A DNA stretch of 64,000 bases from CAYOEJ01 sp964403015 (GTDB lineage Bacteria; Actinomycetota; Actinomycetes; Actinomycetales; Actinomycetaceae): positions 1 to 64,000 of the forward strand of contig CAYOEJ010000005.1 in NCBI GenBank assembly GCA_964403015.1, read 5' to 3'. A program made the translations under genes and the position numbers. Shown one piece after another: positions 34,905 to 44,402 of the stretch (its first letter is position 1; each line of letters starts with the position of its first letter). The notes beneath the pieces are model-generated. The model was not told where the DNA came from and did not search any database. It saw nothing but the letters and a program-made list of their open reading frames with translations.

Positions 34905-36137
34905 ATGCTTGATTCTTTCGTCAACATTGCGCCCATCGTGACGCAAACCAGTGCAGAAGCCGCCATGGAAGTTCATCTGTGGGAGTGGTTTGCACTTGGT
35001 GCCATCATTATCGCCCTCGTGATGTGGGACCTTCTGGGGCACGTGAGAAAACCTCACGAACCCACGCTGAAGGAGGCCGCACTATGGTCTACCTTCTACA
35101 TCGCCATCGCCCTCATTTTCGGCGGGATTATGTACTTCCGGCACAGCGGTCAATTTGCGACCGAGTACTTCGCCGGATACGTCACCGAAAAGGCGCTATC
35201 ACTCGATAACATCTTCGTATTCATTATCGTGATCGCGGCGTTCAAGGTTCCGCGGATTTATCAGCAAAAGGTGCTCATGTGGGGCATCGTGATCGCGCTG
35301 ATCATGCGTTTGATCTTCATTCTTATTGGCGCCGCACTAATCGAGCGTTTCATCTGGATCTTCTTTATCTTCGGTGTGTGGATGCTCTACACGGCTGGAA
35401 AACAGATTTGGGACGGAATCCAAGAGGGAAGAGAACGTAAAGACCCTGACGCTCAAGACCCATCAGAGGACTACAAGCCCAACTTCCTCACGCGAATTGC
35501 ATCGCGAATGTTCCATGTAACCAACGGTTTCGTAGGTGACAAGATGGTTATCCGTCGAGATGGTGCTACCTGGATCACACCGATGATGCTCTGCATCATC
35601 TCGATCGGCTCGATCGACCTGCTGTTCGCGGTGGACTCTATTCCGGCAATTTTCGGCCTGACCAAGGAACCTTTCATCGTCTTCGCAGCTAACGCGTTTG
35701 CGCTGCTTGGTCTGCGTCAGCTGTTCTTCCTTGTGGACGGGCTGCTCGACAAGCTGATTTACCTCCATTACGGACTCGCGGCTATTTTGGCCTTCATCGG
35801 CTTCAAGCTCCTCCTTCACGCTTTCCACGCGTACGACATGTTCGAAGCTATTCCAGAGCCAGACATCCTTTTCTCAGTCGGATTCATTGTCGGAGCGATC
35901 TTCGTTACTGTCGTCGCATCTATCATCGGTGCACGCCGGCAAAACGTAGAGGTTCCCACCTCAGCAGAAGAAGCTGCCCAGATCGGGCCACGCGAACGTC
36001 GTCGTCCCGAGCCGACTCAGTACTCAGGTGAGGGATCTATCGATCAGTCTCGTGACCGCACCCAAACGGATTCCGCACAGCGGAGCGAAAACGCATTTCT
36101 CGAGAACGACGACAAAGGGCAGGACTTCCGCCGCTAA
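34905..36137 (+). CDS. TerC/Alx-family membrane protein, likely Mn2+ exporter
   Basis: This 410-aa integral membrane protein has about eight to nine hydrophobic segments. Conserved acidic residues lie within the membrane (SLDNIFVF and SIDLLFAVDSIPA), as in TerC/Alx. A polar, Arg/Gln/Ser-rich cytosolic tail covers the last 60 residues or so. TerC proteins export or buffer Mn2+, in some bacteria to metallate secreted enzymes. ATG 34905 is chosen because AAAAGGA lies upstream and the riboswitch ends before it. The name TerC comes from tellurite resistance, for which nothing here argues. Confidence 0.93.
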   Translation: MLDSFVNIAPIVTQTSAEAAMEVHLWEWFALGAIIIALVMWDLLGHVRKPHEPTLKEAALWSTFYIAIALIFGGIMYFRHSGQFATEYFAGYVTEKALSLDNIFVFIIVIAAFKVPRIYQQKVLMWGIVIALIMRLIFILIGAALIERFIWIFFIFGVWMLYTAGKQIWDGIQEGRERKDPDAQDPSEDYKPNFLTRIASRMFHVTNGFVGDKMVIRRDGATWITPMMLCIISIGSIDLLFAVDSIPAIFGLTKEPFIVFAANAFALLGLRQLFFLVDGLLDKLIYLHYGLAAILAFIGFKLLLHAFHAYDMFEAIPEPDILFSVGFIVGAIFVTVVASIIGARRQNVEVPTSAEEAAQIGPRERRRPEPTQYSGEGSIDQSRDRTQTDSAQRSENAFLENDDKGQDFRR

Positions 36138-36182
36138 CATTCTAGGCGGTCGACTGCTGGCAGATTAGCGTTGGAAAGACCG

Positions 36183-36219
36183 TTGCGCTGTTCGTACCCG
36201 TGAGTGACGAGCAGCGCAA
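36183..36219. terminator. Probable bidirectional terminator between terC and the symporter gene
   Basis: TTGCGCTGTTCG (36183-36194) and CGAGCAGCGCAA (36208-36219) form a 12-bp stem with one G-U pair and a 13-nt loop between two convergent genes. It is followed by GGTTTATT on the plus strand. Confidence 0.55.
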
Positions 36220-36222
36220 GGT

Positions 36223-37176
36223 TTATTCGGTTTCGCCTCGTGCAAGCCTGCGTGCGATCACCGCACACACCATGAGTTGGATCTGGTGGAAGATAATTAC
36301 CGGAACCGCAATCGCGCCGACTAGAGCGGGATCAAAGAGAGCCTTTGCCATAGGTAGACCTGTGGCAAGGCTCTTTTTTGAACCACACATCAGTACCACA
36401 ATGCGCTCTGCCCGGGGCAACTTCAATGGCTTTCCAATAAACCATGTGGCAAGAAGCATGAGAACCAACAAGATGATCAGCACGACGAAAAGCACGGCGA
36501 AACCACCCACGGTCACGGAACTCCAAGCTCCATCGTTTGTTGCTTTGACGACGGCCGAAAAGACCACCAAAATGATCGCCGTATAATCCACCGTTTTGGT
36601 CAGTGACCGATGGCTTCGAATCCAGTTTCCGACGAAGGGTTGGAGCAGCTGACCAACGATGAAGGGAAGGAGCAGCTTTAAAAGAACTGATTGGAATCCT
36701 CCTGTTGACGCTCCTTCGACGTTCATGAAGAGGAGCACGAGCGCGGGCGTCAGAAACATGCCAAGGATGTTCGAGATCGTCGCAGCACACACCGCTCCTG
36801 CGATGTCTCCGCGGGCTATCGACACAAAGGTAACGGAGGATTGAACCGTTGACGGCAGCAGAGAAAGATAAAGCAGTCCCGTAGCAAATGAGATTCCGAT
36901 GATGTCCCCGGTCAACCAATAAAGCGCGAATCCCAACAGGGGAAAGAGGACGTAGGTTGATACGAGAACGGCACCTTGGAGCCGAACGTTGCGCAACCCT
37001 CGCACGACCTCGGAGGTCGGTAATCGCATGCCGTAGACCAAGAAGACTGCGCCAACACCTACGTCGGCAACAATGGAAAGTATGCGGGCGACGTCGTCGG
37101 ATACGGGAAGAAAAAGGCCTGCAAGAAGGGCGACGACGATGCCGGTGATGAGAGGATCCGGCCGGAACTTAAGCAA
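36223..37176 (-). CDS. Bile acid:sodium symporter family protein (YfeH/SbtA-like)
   Basis: The 317-aa protein has nine to ten membrane segments. It shows the BASS-family crossover signature LLPSTVQSSVTFVSIARG (about residues 106-123) and the second-half motif LMCGSKKSLATGLP. Members carry organic acids with sodium, so bile acids need not be the substrate. TTG 37176 is the likely start: GGAG lies about 6 nt upstream and it overlaps the YciI-like gene by 8 nt, so the pair is coupled. Confidence 0.88.
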   Translation of the reverse strand: MLKFRPDPLITGIVVALLAGLFLPVSDDVARILSIVADVGVGAVFLVYGMRLPTSEVVRGLRNVRLQGAVLVSTYVLFPLLGFALYWLTGDIIGISFATGLLYLSLLPSTVQSSVTFVSIARGDIAGAVCAATISNILGMFLTPALVLLFMNVEGASTGGFQSVLLKLLLPFIVGQLLQPFVGNWIRSHRSLTKTVDYTAIILVVFSAVVKATNDGAWSSVTVGGFAVLFVVLIILLVLMLLATWFIGKPLKLPRAERIVVLMCGSKKSLATGLPMAKALFDPALVGAIAVPVIIFHQIQLMVCAVIARRLARGETE

Positions 37177-37456
37177 GTTCGCTCCACGGGCCGAACACGG
37201 GCTTCCAGAGAGCTACGGTCGTCTGCACAATGAGTCCAGCAGAATTGAATGGATCGTCAACCAGGGCCTGAAGAGCTGCATCTTCCGAATCAGCTTGGAC
37301 GATGAGAAGAGCGCCAGAATCTCCCAGTGGTCCGGATGCGAGAAGATCGCCGGCCTCAAATACGCCGCGAAGGAAGGCTCGGTGCTCGGGGCGGGTGGCG
37401 ACGATATCATCGAGACGCTCGGGATCATAGGAATAGGTGATTGCGTAGATGCTCAT
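37169..37456 (-). CDS. YciI-like dimeric alpha/beta-barrel protein
   Basis: The 95-aa protein has the YciI pattern: an N-terminal strand AITYSY, a conserved HRAFL helix, GDLLASGPL and a late DDPFNSAGL segment. The conserved His and Asp form a putative active site in the family, whose reactions are mostly unknown. ATG 37456 is preferred over ATG 37465 because TAAGAT is 7 nt upstream. It is followed by the symporter gene with an 8-nt overlap and diverges from uvrA. Confidence 0.85.
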   Translation of the reverse strand: MSIYAITYSYDPERLDDIVATRPEHRAFLRGVFEAGDLLASGPLGDSGALLIVQADSEDAALQALVDDPFNSAGLIVQTTVALWKPVFGPWSELA

Positions 37457-37463
37457 GATGCCC

Positions 37464-37469
37464 ATCTTA
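37464..37469 (-). promoter_or_regulatory. Leaderless -10 box (YciI-like gene)
   Basis: TAAGAT on the minus strand, 7 nt before ATG 37456. Confidence 0.5.
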
Positions 37470-37526
37470 GAGTCGATGTGAGGAATCCGTCGACATCGTG
37501 CCATGGTTCTGGTCGGAGCCTGTCAG

Positions 37527-37532
37527 TAAGCT
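37527..37532 (+). promoter_or_regulatory. Leaderless -10 box (uvrA)
   Basis: TAAGCT, 7 nt before ATG 37540, with no Shine-Dalgarno sequence and no SOS-type palindrome. Confidence 0.55.
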
Positions 37533-37539
37533 GGTAACG

Positions 37540-40407
37540 ATGCATGAACACATTCATATTCAAGGTGCGCGCGAGCACAATCTTCAAAACGTCACGCTCG
37601 ATATTCCGCGTGACAAGATGGTGGTCTTTACCGGACTGTCGGGATCCGGAAAGTCGTCACTGGCATTCGACACCATCTTTGCCGAGGGACAACGCAGGTA
37701 CGTCGAGTCCCTCTCTGCCTATGCTCGTCAGTTCCTTGGTCAAATGGATAAACCTGCCGTCGACTTCATTGAGGGGCTCTCGCCCGCCGTTTCGATCGAT
37801 CAAAAGTCCACCAACCGGAACCCACGTTCCACTGTCGGCACGATTACCGAGGTGTATGACTACCTTCGCCTTCTTTTCGCACGCGCCGGAACGCAGTACT
37901 GTCCCGTCTGTGGCGAGCTGATTGAAGCACAGAGCGCCGAGCAGATTGTGGACCGCCTTCTCGAGCTAGAGGAAGGCACGCGATTCCAAATCCTCGCGCC
38001 AGTTATTCGCGGACGCAAGGGGGAGCACATCGAGCTCTTCAAGGATCTCGTGGCTCAGGGCTATTCTCGCGCACGCGTTGACGGGGAGATTAAGCGTCTC
38101 GAAGATACTCCGCAGCTAGCCAAGACCAAGAAACATGACATCGACGTGGTGGTCGATCGTCTCGCCATCCGCGATGGCATCCGGAGCCGACTTAACGACT
38201 CTGTCGAGACCGCACTCACGCTCGCCGAAGGTCTGGTTGTCGTTGAGTTTGTGGACCTGGACCACGACGCCCCCGGCAGGGAGCGCCGTTTCTCAGAGAA
38301 GCGCTCCTGCCCGAACAACCACGTTCTCGAACTCGAGGAAATCGAGCCGCGCACGTTCTCGTTTAACGCACCCTACGGTGCATGCTCGGAGTGCGATGGC
38401 ATCGGCTTCAAGGTGCAAGTCTCCGCAGAGCTTGTGGTACCAGACGAGAGCCTTTCCATTAACGAGGGCGTGATTGTGCCGTGGTCAGTCACTGCGTCCT
38501 CAACGGCGCGCGATTACCACATGCGCCAACTCGCCGGACTCGGTGAGGAGATGGGTTTCTCTACGGACACGCCGTGGCAGGAGCTTCCTGAGCATGTGCG
38601 AGAAGCGATCTTGCATGGCCACGACTACAAGGTCAAGGTCAAGTACAAGAACCGCTGGGGTCGCGAGAAGATCTACTCCACTGGCTTTGAAGGTGTACTT
38701 AATTTCGTTAAGCGCAAGCACGACGAGACGGATTCTGACTGGTCGAGAGACCGCTATGCAGGATTCATGCGCGAAGTGACATGCAGCGTGTGTGGGGGAG
38801 CGCGCCTGCGTCCAGAGGTATTGGCTGTGCGCGTCGGGGAGCTTAACATTGCCGAACTGACCGATCTGCCAATTATCGAGGCTCTCCAGTACCTCGAAGG
38901 TCTTGAGCTGGGAACGCGTCAAGCCAAGATCGCCAAGCAGGTACTCCGCGAGATTGTTGAAAGACTAACGTTTCTTGTGTCCGTGGGCCTGGACTACCTG
39001 ACGCTGTCACGTTCTGCTGGAACATTGTCCGGTGGTGAGGCTCAGCGCATTCGGCTTGCCACACAGATTGGCTCCGGACTTGTGGGCGTGCTGTACGTAT
39101 TAGACGAGCCGTCCATCGGTCTGCACCAAAGGGACAACGAAAAGCTCCTCGACGCGCTTGAACGCCTTCGGGATCTCGGCAATACGCTCATCGTTGTTGA
39201 ACACGATGAGGACACGATTCGGCAAGCCGATTGGGTTGTCGATATTGGACCAGGAGCTGGCGAACACGGTGGTCACATCGTGTACTCCGGTCCGCCCGAA
39301 GGCATTGTCAATCAGCCTGAGTCCATCACCGGCGCCTACCTTACGGGTGCTCGTGAGATTGCGGTTCCCAAGAAGCGCCGAAAGATCGATAAGAAGAATC
39401 AGATTGCGATCACTGGCGCGAAGGAAAACAATCTTCAAAACGTGAGCGTCAAGTTCCCGGTGGGTGTTCTTACCGCAGTGACGGGCGTTTCCGGCTCCGG
39501 TAAGTCCTCGCTCATCAATACGATTCTTTATCGCGTGCTGGCGAATAAGCTCAACCGCGCTCGTTCATTGCCGGGCAAACACTCAACCGTCACCGGTCTT
39601 GACGAACTCGACAAGGTCGTTCACGTGGATCAGTCGCCGATCGGCAGAAGTCCGCGTTCCAACCCTGCTACGTACACCGGAATGTGGGATCCGATTCGCC
39701 GCATCTTCGCCGACACGCAAGAGGCAAAGGTTCGCGGCTACGGACCGGGCCGTTTCTCCTTCAACGTCAAGGGCGGACGATGTGAGTCCTGCTCTGGCGA
39801 TGGTACATTGAAGATCGAGATGAACTTCCTGCCCGACGTTTATGTACCCTGCGAAGTGTGTCAAGGTGCGCGCTACAATCGCGAAACTCTCGAGGTACAT
39901 TACAAGGGCAAGAACGTGGCCGAAGTTCTCGATATGACGATTTCTGAGGCGCGCGAATTCTTCGCGAACGTTACCCGGATTAGCCGCTATCTCGAAATGC
40001 TCGAGCTCGTGGGCCTTGGATATGTGCGCCTTGGTCAGCCCGCCACGACGCTGTCCGGTGGCGAAGCTCAGCGAGTTAAGCTCGCTTCTGAGTTGCATCG
40101 TCGGTCCACTGGTCGAACCGTTTACGTGCTCGATGAGCCGACCACCGGCCTTCACTTTGAAGACGTCCGTAAGCTTCTGAGCGTGCTCCAAGAGCTTACC
40201 GATAAGGGCAATACGGTCATCGTGATCGAGCACAATCTCGACATCATCAAGGCTGCAGACTGGGTTATCGATCTCGGACCGGAGGGCGGACGCGGGGGAG
40301 GCCTCGTCGTCGCCGAAGGAACCCCCGAAAAGATTGCCAAGACTGAAGAGTCGTATACCGGCCGCTACCTTCGTCCGATTCTCGAGAAGGCCGGTACGCT
40401 CAAGTAG
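37540..40407 (+). CDS. uvrA: Excinuclease ABC subunit A
   Basis: UvrA is the damage-sensing ABC ATPase of nucleotide excision repair. It has two ATPase modules, Walker A GLSGSGKSS (about residues 31-39) and GVSGSGKSS (about 649-657), each with an SGGEAQR signature and a LDEPS/LDEPT Walker B. Zinc-binding Cys pairs are seen in CPVCGE, CSECDG, CSVCGG, CESCSG and CEVCQG. It has 956 aa, full length. ATG 37540 is chosen over upstream in-frame codons because of the -10 box and family alignment. uvrC starts 1 nt after its stop. Confidence 0.97.
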   Translation: MHEHIHIQGAREHNLQNVTLDIPRDKMVVFTGLSGSGKSSLAFDTIFAEGQRRYVESLSAYARQFLGQMDKPAVDFIEGLSPAVSIDQKSTNRNPRSTVGTITEVYDYLRLLFARAGTQYCPVCGELIEAQSAEQIVDRLLELEEGTRFQILAPVIRGRKGEHIELFKDLVAQGYSRARVDGEIKRLEDTPQLAKTKKHDIDVVVDRLAIRDGIRSRLNDSVETALTLAEGLVVVEFVDLDHDAPGRERRFSEKRSCPNNHVLELEEIEPRTFSFNAPYGACSECDGIGFKVQVSAELVVPDESLSINEGVIVPWSVTASSTARDYHMRQLAGLGEEMGFSTDTPWQELPEHVREAILHGHDYKVKVKYKNRWGREKIYSTGFEGVLNFVKRKHDETDSDWSRDRYAGFMREVTCSVCGGARLRPEVLAVRVGELNIAELTDLPIIEALQYLEGLELGTRQAKIAKQVLREIVERLTFLVSVGLDYLTLSRSAGTLSGGEAQRIRLATQIGSGLVGVLYVLDEPSIGLHQRDNEKLLDALERLRDLGNTLIVVEHDEDTIRQADWVVDIGPGAGEHGGHIVYSGPPEGIVNQPESITGAYLTGAREIAVPKKRRKIDKKNQIAITGAKENNLQNVSVKFPVGVLTAVTGVSGSGKSSLINTILYRVLANKLNRARSLPGKHSTVTGLDELDKVVHVDQSPIGRSPRSNPATYTGMWDPIRRIFADTQEAKVRGYGPGRFSFNVKGGRCESCSGDGTLKIEMNFLPDVYVPCEVCQGARYNRETLEVHYKGKNVAEVLDMTISEAREFFANVTRISRYLEMLELVGLGYVRLGQPATTLSGGEAQRVKLASELHRRSTGRTVYVLDEPTTGLHFEDVRKLLSVLQELTDKGNTVIVIEHNLDIIKAADWVIDLGPEGGRGGGLVVAEGTPEKIAKTEESYTGRYLRPILEKAGTLK

Positions 40408-40408
40408 T

Positions 40409-42406
40409 ATGGCTGACCCGCAGAGTTATCGCCCGCGAGATATCCCCGCCAACCCGGGCGTGTATCGTTTTATTGACGACGACGGCCGGATTGTTTACGT
40501 GGGCAAAGCAAAGTCCTTGCGGCAGCGGCTCTCGAACTACTTCCAGGATCCCGCCTTACTTCATCCCCGCACCCGCCAGATGGTCTTCACGGCATCGAAC
40601 GTGCAGTGGGTTGTGGTGGGATCCGAAATCGAGGCCCTCACCCTCGAATATGCCTGGATCAAGGAATTCGCGCCGCGGTTCAACGTTATGTACCGTGACG
40701 ACAAGTCCTATCCGTATCTCGCGGTCACGCTTTCGGAGGAGTTCCCTCGGGTGACAGTCACGCGAAATGCGCATCGGAAGGGCAATAAATATTACGGTCC
40801 TTATACGAAGGTCTGGGCAGTTCGAGAAAGCCTAGATCTTTTACTACGTGTGTTTCCGATGCGCTCGTGCACTGCGGGAGTGTTCAGAAATGCACAGCGG
40901 GCTGGGCGTCCATGCCTTAACGGCTATATCGATAAGTGTGCTGCACCCTGCGTGAATCGAGTGAGCGCTGAAGAGCATCGCGAAATCGCCTTGGACCTCA
41001 CGCGATTTCTCGATGGAACGGGCGAAAAGCTGATCAATCAAAAGCTTTCCGAGATGCACGAGGCTGCTGCGGACAAGGATTTTGAGCGAGCCGCACGCCT
41101 GCGAGACGACGCGGCTGCGCTGCGGACGATCGTCGAGAAGAACACGGTTGTGCTTGACTCCGACGTTGATGCAGATGTTTTTGGCCTAGAATCGGACGAA
41201 CTCGAGGCCTCCGTACAGGTGTTCTACATTCGTGGTGGCCGAATCCGAGGTCAGCGTGGATGGGTGACAACAATCGAGGATCTCGATAGCCCCGGCCTCA
41301 TCAATCAGCTCCTGCTTCAGGTGTATGGTTCCTACGCTCCCACTGTGACTCGAGCAAAGAAGCGAGCGGCACGATCGGTTGACGACGTCTCTCACGCAGA
41401 AACTAGTGCCGTTCCGCGCGAGGTCTGGGTGCCGGAGTTACCCAGTGACCTATCAGTGCTCACCGAGTGGTTGTCTGACCTTCGTGGCGGCCCGGTGAAG
41501 ATTCGTGTTCCTCGCCGGGGTCTGAAAGCCCAGTTGGCCGATACCGTTCATACGAATGCCATGCAGGCGCTTCAACGGCACAAGCTTCAGCGGGCCGGCG
41601 ACATCACCGAGCGTTCGCGCGCGCTCGAAGAGTTGCGAGAGGGGCTCGATCTTGACCGCGCGCCACTGCGGATTGAGTGCTACGACATTTCCCATACCCA
41701 GGGCACGAACCAAGTTGGATCCATGGTGGTGTTTGAGGACGGGCTTGCAAAGAAATCTGATTACCGGCACTTCATCGTCCGTGGTCCGGACGGGAGCGGT
41801 GCGCGAGACGATACTGCAGCGATGGATGAGGTATTGCGACGCCGGCTTAGCCGTCTCGCTCAGGGAGCGGCAGCTGACGACGCTTCGGATGACCAGCCGG
41901 TCGCTGGAGAAGTTGATGAATCCCAGCCACGCAGGTTCGCATACAGACCAGACCTCATCGTGGTCGATGGAGGCCTACCGCAGGTGAATGCCGCTCAGCG
42001 GGTTATTGATGAGCTTGGCGCTGACCTAAAAGTCATCGGTCTGGCTAAACGCCTTGAGGAAATTTGGGTGCCGGGAGTCGAGTTCCCCGTCATCCTGTCG
42101 CGTTCTTCCCCCGCGCTGCGGTTGCTTCAGTTCCTCCGAGACGAATCGCACCGATTCGCGATCACCTTCCATAGGAAGAAGCGTTCATCGTCCATGACTC
42201 GTTCTGCCATGGATGATATCCCTGGGCTTGGACCTGCAAAGCAAAAGGCCTTACTCAAGCATTTTGGCTCACTCGCTCGGATCAAGAAAGCCTCGCAAGC
42301 GGACCTCGAGCAGGTGCCGGGAATCGGACCTTCCATGGCGCGCACCATCATAGAAGCATTTCCTCAATCTGATGAGCCGGTGGACGAAAAGTCGCCAGAG
42401 GCGTGA
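40409..42406 (+). CDS. uvrC: Excinuclease ABC subunit C
   Basis: UvrC makes the two incisions in excision repair. The N-terminal GIY-YIG nuclease shows GVYRFIDDDGRIVYVGKA. A cysteine-containing region (CLNGYIDKCAAPC) follows, then a UVR domain (about 205-235), the RNase H-like 5' nuclease (IECYDISHTQGTN and VVDGGLPQVNAA) and C-terminal helix-hairpin-helix repeats (IPGLGPAKQKAL, VPGIGPSMART). It has 665 aa. Translation is probably coupled to uvrA, as no separate promoter is seen. Confidence 0.97.
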   Translation: MADPQSYRPRDIPANPGVYRFIDDDGRIVYVGKAKSLRQRLSNYFQDPALLHPRTRQMVFTASNVQWVVVGSEIEALTLEYAWIKEFAPRFNVMYRDDKSYPYLAVTLSEEFPRVTVTRNAHRKGNKYYGPYTKVWAVRESLDLLLRVFPMRSCTAGVFRNAQRAGRPCLNGYIDKCAAPCVNRVSAEEHREIALDLTRFLDGTGEKLINQKLSEMHEAAADKDFERAARLRDDAAALRTIVEKNTVVLDSDVDADVFGLESDELEASVQVFYIRGGRIRGQRGWVTTIEDLDSPGLINQLLLQVYGSYAPTVTRAKKRAARSVDDVSHAETSAVPREVWVPELPSDLSVLTEWLSDLRGGPVKIRVPRRGLKAQLADTVHTNAMQALQRHKLQRAGDITERSRALEELREGLDLDRAPLRIECYDISHTQGTNQVGSMVVFEDGLAKKSDYRHFIVRGPDGSGARDDTAAMDEVLRRRLSRLAQGAAADDASDDQPVAGEVDESQPRRFAYRPDLIVVDGGLPQVNAAQRVIDELGADLKVIGLAKRLEEIWVPGVEFPVILSRSSPALRLLQFLRDESHRFAITFHRKKRSSSMTRSAMDDIPGLGPAKQKALLKHFGSLARIKKASQADLEQVPGIGPSMARTIIEAFPQSDEPVDEKSPEA

Positions 42407-42427
42407 CAAAACTGGCACGATGAAGAC

Positions 42428-43363
42428 ATGAGCAATATCAACGACACGGGCAATATTCCGATCGGGATACCAGACCTCGACTCCGAGGCTGAGCTACCTC
42501 ATTTGGAGGTTCCCGAGATTCTGATTATCACCGGCATGTCCGGTGCGGGACGGAGCCGCGCGGCGGCAACGCTCGAGGATCTGGGCTGGTACGTCGTTGA
42601 CAATCTGCCACCGCGTCTTCTTTCCGCCATGGCTGGCTTGATGACTCCTGCTGGCAGCGTGCGGCGTCTCGCCGTGGTTGTTGATGTGCGCTCTCGTGAC
42701 TACTTCCAAGAACTTGTAGGAATCCTTGAGGGTTTGACCGCGGCGAAAGTCGAGTTCCGCGTTCTTTTCCTTGACGCTTCCGATCAGGTTCTTGTGCAAC
42801 GCTACGAGTCCGTGCGACGCCCACACCCGTTGCAAGAAGGTGGGCGTCTCCTCGATGGCATTCATAAAGAACGAGATGTCCTTGCCCCGCTGAAGGATCT
42901 TGCGGACATCTATATCGACACGTCCACGCTGTCAGTTCACGATCTTTCCCGAAAGATTCGCGGAAAAGTTGCAACAAGCGCAGATACGGACCTTCACCTG
43001 ACAGTCATGTCCTTCGGTTTCAAGTACGGCCTACCGCTAGACGCTGATCACGTTGCTGACGTGCGCTTTCTTCCCAATCCCTACTGGGTGACAGAACTTC
43101 GCAAACTTACCGGCCGCGATGCGCCCGTGCGTAACTATGTGCTCGGAATTGATGGCGCTTTGGAATTTGTGGATAAGTACGTCGATCTCATCGCGCCTAT
43201 CCTTGGGGGATACGTGCATGAGCTCAAACCGTATGTCACCATTGCCATCGGCTGCACGGGCGGAAAGCACCGCTCAGTTGCCATGTCGGAAGCGATATCG
43301 GAAAAGCTCCGCAAACTGGGGCACAATGTCCGCACTATTCACCGCGATTTAGGACGTGAGTAG
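42428..43363 (+). CDS. rapZ: RapZ/YvcJ-family nucleotide-binding protein
   Basis: A P-loop protein, 311 aa, with Walker A ITGMSGAGRS (about residues 34-43), VVDNLPP, VDVRSRDYF and the C-terminal FGFKYGLP, RFLPNPYW and GCTGGKHRSV motifs. RapZ of E. coli guides RNase E to sRNAs; the actinobacterial role is less clear. An N-terminal polar extension of about 28 residues precedes the P-loop. It is part of the conserved rapZ-yvcK-whiA cluster and overlaps yvcK by 1 nt. Confidence 0.94.
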   Translation: MSNINDTGNIPIGIPDLDSEAELPHLEVPEILIITGMSGAGRSRAAATLEDLGWYVVDNLPPRLLSAMAGLMTPAGSVRRLAVVVDVRSRDYFQELVGILEGLTAAKVEFRVLFLDASDQVLVQRYESVRRPHPLQEGGRLLDGIHKERDVLAPLKDLADIYIDTSTLSVHDLSRKIRGKVATSADTDLHLTVMSFGFKYGLPLDADHVADVRFLPNPYWVTELRKLTGRDAPVRNYVLGIDGALEFVDKYVDLIAPILGGYVHELKPYVTIAIGCTGGKHRSVAMSEAISEKLRKLGHNVRTIHRDLGRE

Positions 43364-44316
43364 TGTCCGTCTACGATGTCAACAGTGGCGCGCGGGGTGT
43401 GCGCGCCGTTGCGCTCGGTGGTGGCCACGGCCTTTATGCCTCGCTTTCAGCGCTCCGGCATCTCACCCGCAACATAACCGCGATAGTTACGGTGGCCGAC
43501 GACGGCGGAAGCTCCGGACGGCTACGGCAGGAGATGGACGTTCTTCCTCCCGGAGATCTCCGCATGGCTTTGTCGGCACTGTGCGACGACGGCGAATGGG
43601 GGCAGACTTGGCGTGACGTCCTTCAGCATCGATTCCGCACAAACGGTCCGCTAGATGGCCATTCGGTGGGAAACCTCCTGATCGTTGCCGTGTGGGAGAA
43701 GCTCAAAGATTCCGTAGATGGCCTCGATCTTATCGGCCGCCTACTCGATGTGAAGGGGCGCGTTATCCCGATGGCGGCAACGCCCCTTCGGATCGAGGCA
43801 GATGTTGTTTCTGAAGGGGAGAGGCGCACGGTCAGCGGCCAAGTCGCTGTAGCCAAGTGTCAGGCGACCATCGAAGACGTTCGCCTTGAACCTAAGAATC
43901 CACCTGCACGTCCTGAAGCTATTACGGCAGTTAACGAGGCTGATTGGGTCATTTTCGGTCCCGGCTCATGGTTCACCTCGGTCCTTCCGCACCTGTTAGT
44001 GCCGGATCTTCACCAAGCGGTCAAGTCAACGGCGGCGCGAAAGATGCTCGTGCTCAATTTGGTCCCTGATTCAGAGACGGGTGCGATGAGCGCTGCGGAT
44101 CACGTCCACTCATTCCATAAGTATTCGCCAGATTTGAAACTAGACGTTATTCTGGTGGACTCAGACTCCATTACGGAGTGGGACGAGCTCAACGCTGCAG
44201 CGGAACTCTGTGGTGCGAAGATCGTCGCGAAAAGGCTCGCTATGACGGATGACGAGGCAAAGCATGATGCGCTTTTCCTCGCCGCTGCATATCGTGAGGT
44301 TTTCGGGGAATTCTAG
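43363..44316 (+). CDS. yvcK: YvcK/CofD-like protein (gluconeogenesis factor family)
   Basis: The 317-aa protein has the CofD-like Rossmann core: ALGGGHGLYASLSALR, VTVADDGGSSGRLR, PPGDLRMALSAL and FGPGSWFTSVLPHLL. YvcK is needed for growth on gluconeogenic carbon and for correct cell-wall enzyme placement in Bacillus, and binds UDP-sugars. It lacks features of a true F420 synthesis enzyme neighbourhood. GTG 43363 overlaps the rapZ stop. Confidence 0.93.
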   Translation: MSVYDVNSGARGVRAVALGGGHGLYASLSALRHLTRNITAIVTVADDGGSSGRLRQEMDVLPPGDLRMALSALCDDGEWGQTWRDVLQHRFRTNGPLDGHSVGNLLIVAVWEKLKDSVDGLDLIGRLLDVKGRVIPMAATPLRIEADVVSEGERRTVSGQVAVAKCQATIEDVRLEPKNPPARPEAITAVNEADWVIFGPGSWFTSVLPHLLVPDLHQAVKSTAARKMLVLNLVPDSETGAMSAADHVHSFHKYSPDLKLDVILVDSDSITEWDELNAAAELCGAKIVAKRLAMTDDEAKHDALFLAAAYREVFGEF

Positions 44317-44402
44317 ATTGACTAAATGTGGACTACCCAGTTCACGGTAAGCTGGATAAGCGGGCATTTAGCTCGCGATTTTCTGTAGAGAGGACGAAGT
44401 GA

